Shown piece after piece: positions 47,640 through 59,177 of a stretch of 64,000 bases of DNA. The number at the start of each line of letters is the position of its first letter. Positions within the stretch are counted from its first letter, which is position 1. The notes below the pieces were generated by a model, which saw nothing but the letters and a program-made list of their open reading frames with translations, was not told the DNA's origin and did not search any database. The position numbers were made by a program, and so were the translations under genes. Source of the stretch: Blastobasis lacticolella (Eukaryota > Arthropoda > Insecta > Lepidoptera > Blastobasidae); NCBI GenBank assembly GCA_905147135.1, contig LR990052.1, positions 12,028,200 to 12,092,199 of the forward strand, read 5' to 3'.

Positions 47640-48135
47640 CGGCATAAAACGTTCTGATACAGTAGACATTCTGATAAACTGGACAGTAGATAGATAGATA
47701 GATGTAACCGGGCCATTGTCCGCATTCAGGCGAACACGCGCCCATTCTGCGTGGATATGGTGTACTCCAAGATACCCTATTGTTCCTGCCATCCCAACTC
47801 CTCCAGGAAACGCAGCACCCCTTTCAGTTTTACAAACGTCTCCGGAAGGGTTTGTGGTTGTCCGAGGGGCTCATGCCTGTATGATGCCAGCCCCTCGCAT
47901 GGACTGTATAACGTAAAGAAAATCATCCTCCATTGTATCAATTCTGATTTAGTATCTGAACGTTCTGATACAGTCGACGTTCTAATACAGTGACCATTCA
48001 AATTTTTTTTTCTTTTATGTCATACGTTAGGCAAACAGGCAATACTGGATGTTCTGATATATACGACGTTGTAATACAGTGGTGTTTCTGATTCAGTGTA
48101 CGTTCTGATAAAGTGGACAGCGGAACCTAAAGGCA
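47640..48135 (+). repeat. repeat with scattered TTCTGATACAGT units
   Basis: A roughly 17-bp unit (TTCTGATACAGTGGAC and variants) occurs near 47651, 47669, 47962, 47980, 48050, 48069, 48087 and 48105. Between them, 47710-47930 is an unrelated GC-richer block with short open segments, probably part of the same mobile repeat. A TAGA microsatellite lies at 47689-47704. Confidence 0.7.
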
Positions 48136-50316
48136 TCCTCCACTGTTTTAATTTTCAACCGCCTTACATAATTTTTATTAAAAAAATAAATCTTAATTAA
48201 TAAATTTAGTAGAGTCCATGTATCGGTAAAGTCCATTTTAGTAAAGTAGAAAATTTCGTGCAGTAAACATTTTGATATGACCATATGAAACTAAAGGATT
48301 TGAACTTGCTTATAAATCTTCATTTTTTAATTATATTTATTGCATTTGTGAATTGTAATATCACGATAAAAATAAAACTGCAATATAAGATAATAATTAT
48401 TTTATTATTAAGTATTTCTTTGTTCGTTCAATAGGTAGCATGTTCGCAACAAACATAAAGATTGTCGCAAATCGTTATAACATAAACACCTACATTGGAT
48501 CACTTTAATTAATCTTAGAATACTATCTAAGTATATGTCTCGAACCAATCGTCGGATTGGGCCAATCATTATGTGCCCAGGCAGATTGTTTGAAACTTTT
48601 AGTTCGGAGGTTACTGTTGTGTCAATGTGCATAGGATATTTAGGATTCAATGTGATTAGGTTAGGTTAGTATTTTACTGAGGAACCTCGCCGTGACCTCA
48701 GGCAATTGTTATCGAAATGATATGCCCAGGCATATCTCGATTAGCCTAATAGACTATAAGCCTACGACATAATATATAAAACAACGCATTAAGCGAATTT
48801 TATTACAACATTTACCTCAACAATAATTTGAATAACTAGGTACTTGTTCAATCTGTATGACACATATTTATTTATTAGCTAATAATTCTTTAAAATAAAT
48901 TATTATGTCAATTTTAAAATTACGTGAATAGTATCGCAGGTATTTTCTTTCATGTCTAAAACATGGAAGTTAAAGTAATAGTAATTTTACACATAGGCAG
49001 ACACACAATTTTTACTTGAAAAAGTAAATTATATTTAAACATTAAATCATGTACAATAACTTAGAAGCCTACATAAAACGTAGACTCAGCTTAAAATAAT
49101 ACAAAAAAAATGTAGAAAAATATTAAAACGATCGATCGCAGAATCTACAGGTACTAGTGCCAATAGATATTCTGTGCTAGTACCTAAGTATATTAGGTGC
49201 GTAAGTACTTATAATGCGGACTAAAGTTGAAATTATATATAACAGTAGACAGCGATTACTTAGAAAAAATAAAGCAAGGTACAGGGAGCTTGATTTCCTA
49301 TTAAGTATAATAATAGTAAGTAAGTATAATTATTCCTACCAACTTTTCATTCATCAGAATTCCGTTCGAAATACCGAATGACAGAGCAACCGGAGTTAAC
49401 CGGTTTATAAAAATTTATGTGTATATGTACTGCCAAATTCGAGAAAATAAAAATAATTTAGACAAGTATTATTATAAAAGAATAGAGAGAATGAAATATG
49501 TATAAGATCTAAGGAAAAATGACTGACAGCTCTGTTGATCGAAGAGTAATAATCATAATGAATTAAGCATGATATTTTGTCTCGTTCAATATACGTCATG
49601 GTTTTATCGAAAACATGATTCAATTTAACTAGTCTAGAATTCATTAATTTTAAGCTAGATTTTTATCTTTAAGTAGCATTTATTCCTATGGCACACAAGA
49701 GTGCAAATGTAATACATTTTAATTAATACAACAATTCAGAATTATTAATTTCATGGACTATACTAGAGCTAACAATTCGTAAGTCAAATAAAAAATCATT
49801 GGTAACACACTTACTTCCAAGCTAGTATTTTCGTAATATTATAAAAAAATGTCTTTACTTGAAATAAATCCTTAAATAGTAACAATTATAAAACACATAC
49901 TTAGGTACATTATAATTTTACAAGCGCTATAGGTAGTTGTGTTTATATTTACATTCATTTTCTAGGATCGTATTAGCGTCTTGGCTTCGGATTGCTACAA
50001 TTACCTTAGTCTTTGTTAACTACCTACGGATGAGATCTTAATTTGAACTATGTTTTACCGAACATTCTTCTCTTGTCTGAAGTCACACTCGAAACTAATA
50101 AATTATCACATTTGAAGCCGTCTGCCCACAGGTAGGCTAGTATCGTGCAAGAAAAGCGTTGCTGTGTAAATTATCCTTTATGTGTAATTATAAGTTTTAC
50201 GTCGACACCTCTATGAATCAAAGACTTCCATCTGTTGTTCAAATTGCTCATTTCATGACAAATCTAGGAACACATTATTCCATTTTGATCTGGTCAAAAT
50301 AAAAATGTTTCCTTTC
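48136..50316. other. AT-rich intergenic DNA
   Basis: Two kilobases without a supported gene or repeat. Confidence 0.4.
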
Positions 50317-50430
50317 CTGTCATTTTTGCATATCATTCATATATAGCAAAAACAGGCGCGGGCCAAGCACACTCCCTTGTGGAACCCCACACTCATTTGT
50401 CAAGTACGAAAAGTGGATCTATAATAATTT
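50312..50430 (-). pseudogene. reverse transcriptase remnant (non-LTR)
   Basis: Minus strand reads HFSYLTNECGVPQGSVLGPR then LFLLYMNDMQK before a stop. GVPQGSVLGP is the conserved block before the catalytic box of Jockey/CR1-type reverse transcriptases. Only about 35 codons survive. Confidence 0.8.
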
Positions 50431-51060
50431 ACTACATTTGGAAGTATTTGAAATCAGACACTAGCCTTCATGTATAGTACCCACAACAGTTTTAACATTA
50501 AGGTACAATAAATTATTTTTATCTACTACCGTAGCCATTACGACATCGCCTTACAACCAGCAACCAAAACGTTTAGCGGACGTATTTTTGATGCGTTATA
50601 ATATATTAAACATACCTAATAGCATTTCATTTTCATGCGATTTATGATTATTTATACATAATTTTCGTCGCATTTCTATCATTATATTAAGCTTCAATAT
50701 AATGGTTAGATTGACAAACAGGTATGCCATTAGGAATATCATTTTAAACAAGCATAAGTACGTATATTTCTTGTAATAGACAGCATTTAACTGTTACTGG
50801 CTGAAATGTAGAGGCAACTGTTCTAATACGTTAATAATATACACCTATACATATAATATGTATACCTTATCTATAAGTAGTAATGTGAATACTGTTTATA
50901 TAAAGATAGATCTTCGTTCCTTGAAACACGCTGCACGATTCGTTTACAACGAACATTGTTGCAAATCAGACAAATTATTCATTTAATACTCTGAAACAAA
51001 AGAAATATAGTTAAAAAATTTGAATTTAAACTAATCACCCATTCAGTAGCCGTAATCACA
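50431..51060. other. AT-rich intergenic DNA
   Basis: No supported feature. Confidence 0.4.
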
Positions 51061-51390
51061 ATGGCTCGGGAATCGGATTTGGATATGGAATCGACAAAGG
51101 ACCCCGCAAAAGTTCTTAGGAAAATGTGGTTTCAGTTAATTTTGATGAAATTTTCATATGTTATAGAGAGAAGAGTTTCCGTGGAATCTATCGGGATTCT
51201 AAATAACAGTTTTCGAATCGATCGACATGGATTCGCCCTCACAAATTTCGTGTCGAGTAGTTCGGAGACGGTTTCGAATAATTGTGAATACGGCTACAGA
51301 TACCCGGAATACGGAATACGGAATACAGATATCGGAAAGACAAGCAGGCACCAACCCCTTACACTCGTGAATGTCGTACAAGGCGACTAA
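51061..51390 (+). other. candidate short open reading frame, unassigned
   Basis: A 109-codon frame starts at CACAATGG, a good translation context, and reads MARESDLDMESTKDPAKVL. A TCAGT initiator-like motif lies about 20 bp upstream. The last 20 or so codons are inside repeat V, so at least the C-terminus is repeat-derived. No family recognised. Confidence 0.2.
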
Positions 51391-51532
51391 TGATTTAAAA
51401 GTAAAAGTTCTGGAGACTCCGAAGGTTGGAAAATGGGCAGCAGCGTTTTCGTGGAGATTATGGCAATAGAGTGGTCTCATGGGGGAGGCCCCTAAGTCCT
51501 CCGGTGGACTGTTAATAGGCAGTGATAATGGT
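51340..51532 (+). repeat. dispersed repeat family V, copy 2
   Basis: CAACCCCTTACACTCGTGAA, GGGCAGCAGCGTTTTCGTGG, GGTGGACTGTTAATAGGC; an internal part present at 41070-41325 is missing here. Confidence 0.8.
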
Positions 51533-51879
51533 GACTAAATTCTGCCTACCCCCTGTATTATTGCGGGCGTGACTTGCTCACCATAGAATTTGTGTCGCTC
51601 GCTTATTTTGTTACACCACTAAGTGAGAAATGAGCAGACAGACCACCTGATTCAAAGCTTTAGGTAACTGTCGCCCATGTCATCTACGATTAATGCACTT
51701 CGGTATCCTAGGTGTCCTCTAAAAATGCAGAACCGAAGCTGCGTGGTCCCTATGAGAACTAAGAAGATATGCCTCTTGCCGGTTTTTTGTTCTCGCTACT
51801 ATCCTTCAAATCGGTACACAACAACACGAACATTGTTAATACTTGTAATCTCTGTCCTGTTGTGATATGGATAGTTAAA

Positions 51880-51995
51880 CAAAAGCTCAAAAACATTTCT
51901 TCATAGAAATAGTGCCTTTTGTGTCATATATACGAGTACATTTGCCTTGTATCAAACCATTATTGTGTGCAATAAACTATATAATAAATCAAGCT
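51880..51995 (+). repeat. LINE 3' UTR-like repeat U, degenerate
   Basis: ACATTTCTTCATAGAAATAG, TGCCTTTTGTGTC and ATTATTGTGTGCAATAAACT match the cleaner copy at 63700-63815. Confidence 0.65.
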
Positions 51996-52074
51996 GCATA
52001 AATATAATTTCCGAAACTCACCTCACTTTGCCACATTGGCAGGTTTGACTAGTAACAGAAACACCGCATATCAT

Positions 52075-55000
52075 CTAATGCAGTATCGGCGGCGGGGGCC
52101 TCGACCGGCTGTTGTTCGGTTTCGGGATGTCGTTGAAGTTTAGGAGTTCCTTGGGTTTCTTTTGGCGGTCGGCGTACGCCTTCCGCTGGCGGCCGAGCCA
52201 GGGCGGCGGCGGGCCCTCGCACCACGCCGTGGTCGTCCAGTTGCGCGGCTCGGCGCCCATGCGCGAGCACTCCCGCGCGTACGCCCGGTACGCCGCGCAG
52301 TGGCAGCGCGCGGCCGTGCAGCTGCACGCGTCCAGCTCGCACGCCTCCCGGTAGTGGTAAGGGTTCACCTTGCCCCCGCACTCCGCGAACTCCTCGTACG
52401 TCTCGAACCCGAGGCACAGCCGCCGCGCCTTCTTCAGCTTCGACTGCCGGCACCGCGTGTGCCCCGGCCGCTCCTGCCGCCGCGTGCACGCGCGCTTGCC
52501 CCCCACCCGCCACGAGCTCCCGAACCGCCACGGATCGTTCAACAACCTCCCGTCGCGACCCCGCATATCGTCCCGCGCCAACGAGTTAAAATTACCACAG
52601 AGACCACACAGTTTGCCTTTGTAAGTACTAGACACCGTCACTTCTAAGAAGCCCTCGCCATCCCACAACATCTGCACGCCTATGTCCGCTTTCAGCAAAA
52701 CGGATCCGTTGCTGCGTGTTATCTGAGCCACCCCGGCCTCCCGGTGCGGCAACTGAATCCGTTGCCCGTTTATCTTTATTCTCATCTTCTTCCCCATATT
52801 GATTTTGGTTAATCCTATTCGGAGAGTGGCGGTACGAGTCCACGAAGAATGCGACGTGTTGCGCGCATCGTTCGATATTCTTATCGAGAAAGTGTTGTTC
52901 TGACAGTCTGACACCAGCTGATATTTGCAGGAGCCTTGAAAACTATAGAACTTTCCGTCAAAAGTTTTATAGTGGGGGTCTCCGAAGACTGTGCATATTC
53001 CGTCGACGTCGACACACTTCGGACAGCACTGGCCTGGTAGCTGTCGGAGGGTCTGGTCCGGGGGGCAAGATAGCGTCTGGCATCGCTCCATTGCGCATCG
53101 AGGCTCGCCTCCGTGGCACTCGCATGATTTGCAGGCATCTAGTTGCCACGTCTCGCCGTCCTGAAAACAACCACGATTCACTTTAGAACACTAAAAATAG
53201 TTTAAATATAAAACTATACAAATACAAGACAAATAAGCTATTAGATATAATCTAATATTAAAAGTACCTGGTAAGTCTTCCCACCAATGACACACGCAGC
53301 TTTGGCTTCCGCGACGTGGGGGCATTCTGGGCAGCACTTTCCCGGGCCTGGGGGCAATGCGCGCGCGCACGTGAGCACCGGACACGTGTGCCGCGTGCAC
53401 ACCGCAGTGCCGTTCAGGCACCGGCAGTCTGTGCATGGATCCACACGAAACGAGTTCAGATGCGCGTAGTACTCCTTGCCTATAATGCACGGCTTCGGCA
53501 TTAGGTTGCTCAGCCCTGGAATGGACGAAGATATCATTTAATATTTCAAATTAAATAGTTGTTGGTTACGGATGGATAAATTGTTGGTAATCATATTAGT
53601 ACCTAAATATAAGATATTTAATTATTTTAATTGGGTTAAGATATTTACATATTTTTTAATTTTTATATCTAATTACCTATTTGATCATTTAACAAACAAC
53701 TTTATTCAACTGTATAGAATTTAAAACTCTGCATTTGGCAGTCATAAAAAAACTGGATCTCATCTCTAGTGATCAATAATCTCCGAAATATATAAAACCT
53801 ACTAACATAGTTTATCAGCAGCAGCATGCGTGCAGCGCGGGCAGCACTCGCCGGGCGGCGTGTATTGCTGCGCACTGGGGCACGGCAGCACGGGGCACGC
53901 ACGCTTGGCACACGACAGTGCGCCCCGCACGCACCGGCACGAGAGGCACGGCTCTTCGGGAATGCGCACGTCGCGGCCCTCCCACACGCGTTGTCCGTTG
54001 ATCACACACTCTGAAAATAATAAAGTGGCGCTATTTGATATCAAATCTATTGTTTTAAGCTTATGTTTATTTACAACGAATTAATTTAATAAGTTGATGG
54101 TCCTTTTTTAACCCTTAAAAACTATCTAATATTTTTAATTTATGTAAAAACCGCTAAACAGATTAAAATTTGTTAAAGAGATAGTTGGCAACCTGGGAAA
54201 GGTAACTCTGAAAATGAAGGTGACAGGTGTGAAATTGAGGATGAACGTTTGCACCTACTTATAAATTCTGAAGTTAGACAGAATTGGTCCACGCGGACGA
54301 AGTCGCGAGTTATGCCCGCTTTGAATCTATAAATGAAGGGACTGAATGAACCTTGAAGAGACGGAAATTTGAACCTCCTCCGCATGTAGGTAGGTAAAAT
54401 AACTAAAAACGCTAAAAGAATAATACAATCACAGGGAATGAAAATTCAATTTATACAATAAAGGCCTAGCGCCTGAATAAAATATAATATCAAAGTTACT
54501 GTAAAGTGTTTTTGCTGAAATTTTATTTTTGTTACTCAAAGCTCATGCTGAACGGCATGCGGTACGACTTTGGCCAATACTTCGATAAACTCGCTTAAAA
54601 ATGAATATAGAGACTTAAAGGGCACGTTAAGTAGGGCTATTTCAACGTGAATAGGCATCGCTATAACAATCATCGGCATTAATGCCTCATTGTTCCGTGC
54701 ACAACTTCTAAAATGCAATGGTTTCATTACAATCATTTCAATGCAATTTAATACCGATCTAAAGAAAATTTCATTGTAAGAAGTTTTTGTTTCGAATCGA
54801 GTCTCATGAATGCAGCAAAAAGTAGAAAACAAACGCTGGGCCCATTGTTGTGCAAACGGAATGAGTCGCAGAGTCTGCGACAATACGCCATGTCCATAAA
54901 TTTGTGCGGGTGGACGATGAATCAATCAGGGGGCGCAGGGACCCACTGAGGCGCTCACCGAGTTAATTAGTTTCGGTAATGAAGACGGTGGTAAGGTAAA

Positions 55001-58000
55001 AAATACGCAGGTAGGTAATGGAAGAATACGCTAAATCAATCATTGGTGTCAACATCAGTGATTATTGTTTGCTTTCCGCTACAATCTACTTGTTTGTATT
55101 TTGTCATCGTCATCACTTTAGCTGCAGGATATCCATTGATGGACAATGGATAGACATACCTATTGACTTGTGCCGATGGATGCCCGATGCCATCAATAAG
55201 CTCATAACCTTATTCTGCTTAGCTTCTTAAGCTCATCTACATAAAGATACAGAGATACAGACCTACAAACGTCCCAAATAAATTATTTTAAATAAATAAA
55301 TACGCTTTAGTTACCAATAAATAAGGTAATTGAGAACACAATAATTGTCCTTTAGGCACAGGCTATCGGTGCACTAAGTCCAATTCTGAGGCTTAGCCCG
55401 GCTAATGAATTGAATGACGGGAGGCGCTGACGGCCGCACACGGCGGGCGGCCACCGCCGCGCGGCCACCTGCGGGCAAGCCTGCCTTTCGGGCCCCTCAC
55501 AAATTACCCGCGTCTTCCCCAAACCCTGGCCGACCCAAATAAGCACAGTTTGCGTGGTCGAAATATCAAAAATATGATCGCCTTTAACACTCCGACACGA
55601 CAACCCAGCGGAAATAATGACCCCGACATACAACCATTTTGGGAAGGACGTCTTTGGCAGGACGTGACTGTTACGATGTCGGCGGTGGATAATGCACATC
55701 GGCTAGTTTCGACTTCGTATTTAGTCGTACGCGTGTGATTGAGACGACGCTCTACGCAGCCGAACTAGCCCATGTGCATTATTTACTGCCCACATCCGTA
55801 CTTTGTTGTGTTATCGCCAACGATCTTGCAATAATTTATCGCAAAGTGAATAAATGTAAAACAAGCTATACTTTCGATTACCTCGAGTGCAACCACTTCG
55901 ATTCGTAGTTCGAAAGCGCTAAGCTTAAAGGCGATAAGCATTCATTTTTCAAAGCGAGACATTGTAGAGTATTTGTAGTGTGCTTCAACCAATCGTGTGG
56001 AGTTAAATACATTCATTCAACAGCGACCATTGGATTCTATGCGGCATGCTCGCCCGGCTGCGCATAATATGATTGTGACAATGAACACAGTCAAGTGTCT
56101 GTCGTAAAACTAGAGACGACTAAACAATGTAGGCTGTCCTTTTGTAGACAAACAATTAGGTATTCATCGGCGGTCGGTACTGTTCACATGAGCGATGTGG
56201 TGTCACAGACTGCGCGTAACTCTGGCACAATGCGCGGCTTTAAGTACCTATCGTATAGGAAAATTACAGTTACTTTTCTATGCATCTAATGACAACTACT
56301 GTTAAATAGTTGAGCAAACAACTTTGTATGCTGTGCAGTTATAACAACATAGTTTAAAGTAAGTATGGAGGGACTTTGGTACCTAACTAAATAAAGTGAA
56401 GAAATAAAAAAGATAAATTAAAATTTTGTTAACTTTTTCTTTGTAACGTAATGGGCGCAATGATAACATTGAGTTGGTAGGTAATCATTGACGGTGTATC
56501 CGTGTTTAGGACCTTAGGCATCAATGAATACTTAATCAAGGGTATGCAAATTAAGGGTGTGGTGGCCATACATTATGCAATATGTATACATCTTGTGCAT
56601 AGTATTCACTACACGTACTGTCAACTAATTATTTCAATTTCACGGGTCAATGTCTCACATATTTAGGTACCTACTTACAATTACGACTAATAACGTGAGC
56701 TCGCTCGATATTTTTTCGAAGCACCTTATGGGAATTTTAATGATAGTAGGTACTTTAGCAAACATACTAATAAATAATACGCATTTGGGTTTCTTGGGAT
56801 TATTCAACTTGACTTCCAAAATTGATTCTTAGGATGGACTCATCATCTTTTCCAACTCAAGGGTCGCCCTAAACAAAAAAGCCGTAGGTGTTGATAAGAC
56901 AAGAATCGTGAAGAAACAAGAAGAAGAAAGAACAAAAAAGCTAATGCACCGTTGGGATCATAAAACAAACAAACACGGGCGCTGCGCCCGCGCCGCGGCC
57001 GCGCCGACAGCGGCGGCTTTGACCACCACAAAAACCACCCGCCTCAACCTTTTAAGTACGTTGTTAACATTTTGATTTATGGTCAATAATAGAGACGCAA
57101 CGCTGCGGGAGATTTCGACCACCTTATATATCCAATTTTAATGAATCCCTGTGAACATATAATAAGATCTCGTTTCGTGTTTGAGACGGAATGGTATTCT
57201 TTTGTCTACCGTTTCGGGCGAGATGAGGACCCCACGAGCGGCGGCCGGCGGCGGCCGCGGGTGGTCCCGCGATGCAATTTCACAATAATCCCGCCGCCTT
57301 CCATTACTGAGCAAACAAAAAATCATTCGATTATCACTTTCATTGGCGATATAAAACCTGGAACAATCATACCGGAGAACAAACCAATTTATTCTTACTA
57401 CATCAATCAGACATTTTATAGCTTTATTCGCGATAAGTACTTCTTTGTTCGTACTTACTAAATGTAACAAAACTTATTATTATTGACGCCACGTTCTTGT
57501 AATTATATATTTTGGAAGTGGGCTGGATTGTTGTGTTCCTACTCCTATGAATGCTGCTAGTTTTTGTGGCTGCTAACCTTCAGAGACATGATACAGTATA
57601 ATGATAATGGACAGATAAATAAATTACTTTGTTCGTTAATAGGTAAGTCGTAAGCGAGACGAGTTAGTGGTCTATTGTCTGAAGGCAGGCTACTGCGCAA
57701 CAAGCCCGCGCGCTATGCCATTGTCAGGGCGGCGTGGGCGCGCGGTGCGGCCGGGCCGCGGCGGTGCGCCCGGCCTCCCGCAGCCCGGGCGCCCCGCGCG
57801 ATCGGCACCGGCCGCAAGGTGCTACGAAGCCCTCGCTTCCTCCACCCAAACCTTCAGGTAATCAATAAAACATAAACACGGCCAATAAAACGATAGATTG
57901 GAATGCGTCGGCAATTCTCAAAAGCGTTTTCGAGTCGTCATCTCGTAAATTACTATTATTTGATATGGAATTAATAGACTTGTTAAGGTTTGGGAGCGGA

Positions 58001-59177
58001 GGTAAATTGGTTGCCGTTTTGCTTTTATTAAGTTCGCGTGTCGGCGTATGTTTGTTTTCGTAAGGGATTATGGAGGTTGTTTTTTGCCGCGCATGCGTCT
58101 GGGTGGGCGCGCGCCGAGACACGGCTGCGCCAGCGCCCGGCAATTATATCCTTTGAACATAAAGTACTCTCGGTGGGAAAGGCAGCGTGAAATGGCCAGT
58201 GGATTCTTCTGAGTCATTCTTATACCTTTGTTCGTTTTGTTTTCAAAAGGTAAAATAGGACGTCGTTCATGTCCTTTAGTTTGACGTACGCTAGGCTTTG
58301 TAGGTCGATGGTGTACAGGCACCATATCCGCTAAACAAAAGCATGGTTAATTGGTTACCATTCGTAGTAGTTAATTTCACTCATCATCAATGCTCTACTA
58401 ACAGGGAGTACCTATAGCCATGACCCAATAGTCTTGACGGGCACTCGCGCGAAAGTGTTGTAACGTCGTCGTTACCCCATAAGGCTGGCCGCACACGTTT
58501 GTTTTCCCGGTCAGGTTTCCCAATACGATTTTTGAACTTGGCCAGTCAGAATCAGCGAAGACCAAGAAAATACAGCGTGAAAAGTGTCGCGGATTCTGAT
58601 TGGTCGAATTAGAAATTCGTATTCGGAAACCTAATCATGAAACATTAGCTAGTTCGGCTTCGTAGAGCGTGGTCTCGATCGCGTACGTGTGAATAAATAC
58701 GAAGTCAAAACTAGCCGATGTGCTATTGGTACAGATGTCAGCGGTAGATATGATTATCTACCGCTGACATCTGTACCAGTCACGTTCTTCCAAAGATCCT
58801 TCCTAAAATGGTGGTGGGCCGGAGTCATAATTTCAACTGGGTTGTCGTGACGGAAATACAGCTAAAAACCAAACGATACCTATACTATGCGTAAATTCGT
58901 ACTCACCATCACACACGGGGCAATTATAGTGCGTATGCCGCTGGTGCTTCGGCCGGGCGCAGGGCGAGTAGCACTCCGGCCTCGAGATGGTCACCACGCC
59001 TGCTTCGCAGCGCAGCACGCGGCCGCTGTCGCCCCACTCGGTGTGTGAAGCATGCTCGGTGCCGTTGTACCAGCAGCCCTTGCAGCGGGCGCAACAGCCT
59101 TCCCTCGGCATCATGACCGCGCAGTCCTCCGCTATGGCGCACTCCTCCGGCCCCTTCCGGCAGTCCACGAACCCGTT
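52075..59177 (-). CDS. cv-2: crossveinless-2 / BMPER-like BMP-binding protein, C-terminal part
   Basis: Four minus-strand exons join in phase: 59177-58907, 54010-53807, 53515-53268, 53160 to the stop at 52075; 602 residues are visible and the 5' exons lie outside. Order: end of a vWC domain (CAIAEDCAVMMPREGCCARC), an atypical vWC (GCWYNGTEH to YNCPVC), a vWC with GECCPRC, one with GKCCPEC, one with GQCCPKC, then a vWD domain starting VFGDPHYKTFDG and including CGLCGNFN, and a C8-like cysteine region (ECGGKVNPYHYREACELDAC). The GDPH site is where BMPER/CV-2 proteins are known to self-cleave. No TIL cysteine module follows; the tail is proline/lysine-rich. This secreted protein binds BMPs and modulates signalling near the cell surface. 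The 53807 donor (gttagt) is non-ideal but is the phase-consistent one. Vertebrate-style chordin-like proteins are less likely given the vWD domain. Confidence 0.9.
54011..55585. other. cv-2 large intron, part 1
   Basis: No exon found. A 129-codon minus-strand open segment (54536-54925) has no recognised motif. A GC-rich patch lies at 55430-55520. Confidence 0.4.
55590..55805 (+). mobile_element. fold-back element F, copy 1
   Basis: From CGACACGACAACCCAGCGG, past CAACCATTTTGGGAAGGACG, into a self-complementary part: GGATAATGCACATCGGCTAG is inverted at about 55764 as CTAGCCCATGTGCATTATTT. A second copy lies in reverse at 58636-58855. Confidence 0.8.
55806..57660. other. cv-2 large intron, part 2
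   Basis: AT-rich with two short CpG-rich patches (about 56980-57020 and 57230-57280). No exon or recognised repeat. Confidence 0.4.
57662..57862 (+). other. GC-rich block with a splice-donor-like edge
   Basis: About 200 bp of very GC- and CpG-rich sequence in an AT-rich intron, open in two plus-strand frames and ending CCTTCAG/gtaatc, a good donor. It could be an unrecognised first exon or CpG-rich promoter on the plus strand; nothing else supports a gene. Confidence 0.3.
58513..58632. mobile_element. fold-back MITE, about 120 bp
   Basis: AGGTTTCCCAATACGATTTT pairs with AATTCGTATTCGGAAACCT, and inside it CAGTCAGAATCAGCG pairs with CGGATTCTGATTGG, leaving a short loop. Most of the element is stem. 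Confidence 0.75.
58636..58855 (-). mobile_element. fold-back element F, copy 2, with 52-bp palindrome
   Basis: The reverse of 55590-55805, sharing GACAACCCAGTTGAAATTAT-like text, ACCATTTTAGGAAGGATC and GCACATCGGCTAGTTTTGAC. Unlike copy 1 it carries 24-bp perfect arms at 58727-58750 and 58755-58778 around TGAT. Confidence 0.8.

Noticed and set aside
47640..48135. CRISPR-like array
   Set aside because: Units vary, spacing is irregular, some are tandem without spacers, and the genome is eukaryotic.
52162..52647. Long plus-strand frames over the cv-2 last exon
   Set aside because: They are mirror frames of a GC-rich coding exon; the minus strand has clear vWD and C8 cysteines.
54536..54925. 129-codon minus-strand frame in the cv-2 intron
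   Set aside because: No recognised domain, no matching phase or splice sites with the cv-2 exons.
57141..57461. Overlapping frames on both strands near 57.1-57.5 kb
   Set aside because: No motif or splice context; frames on both strands of similar length suggest chance.
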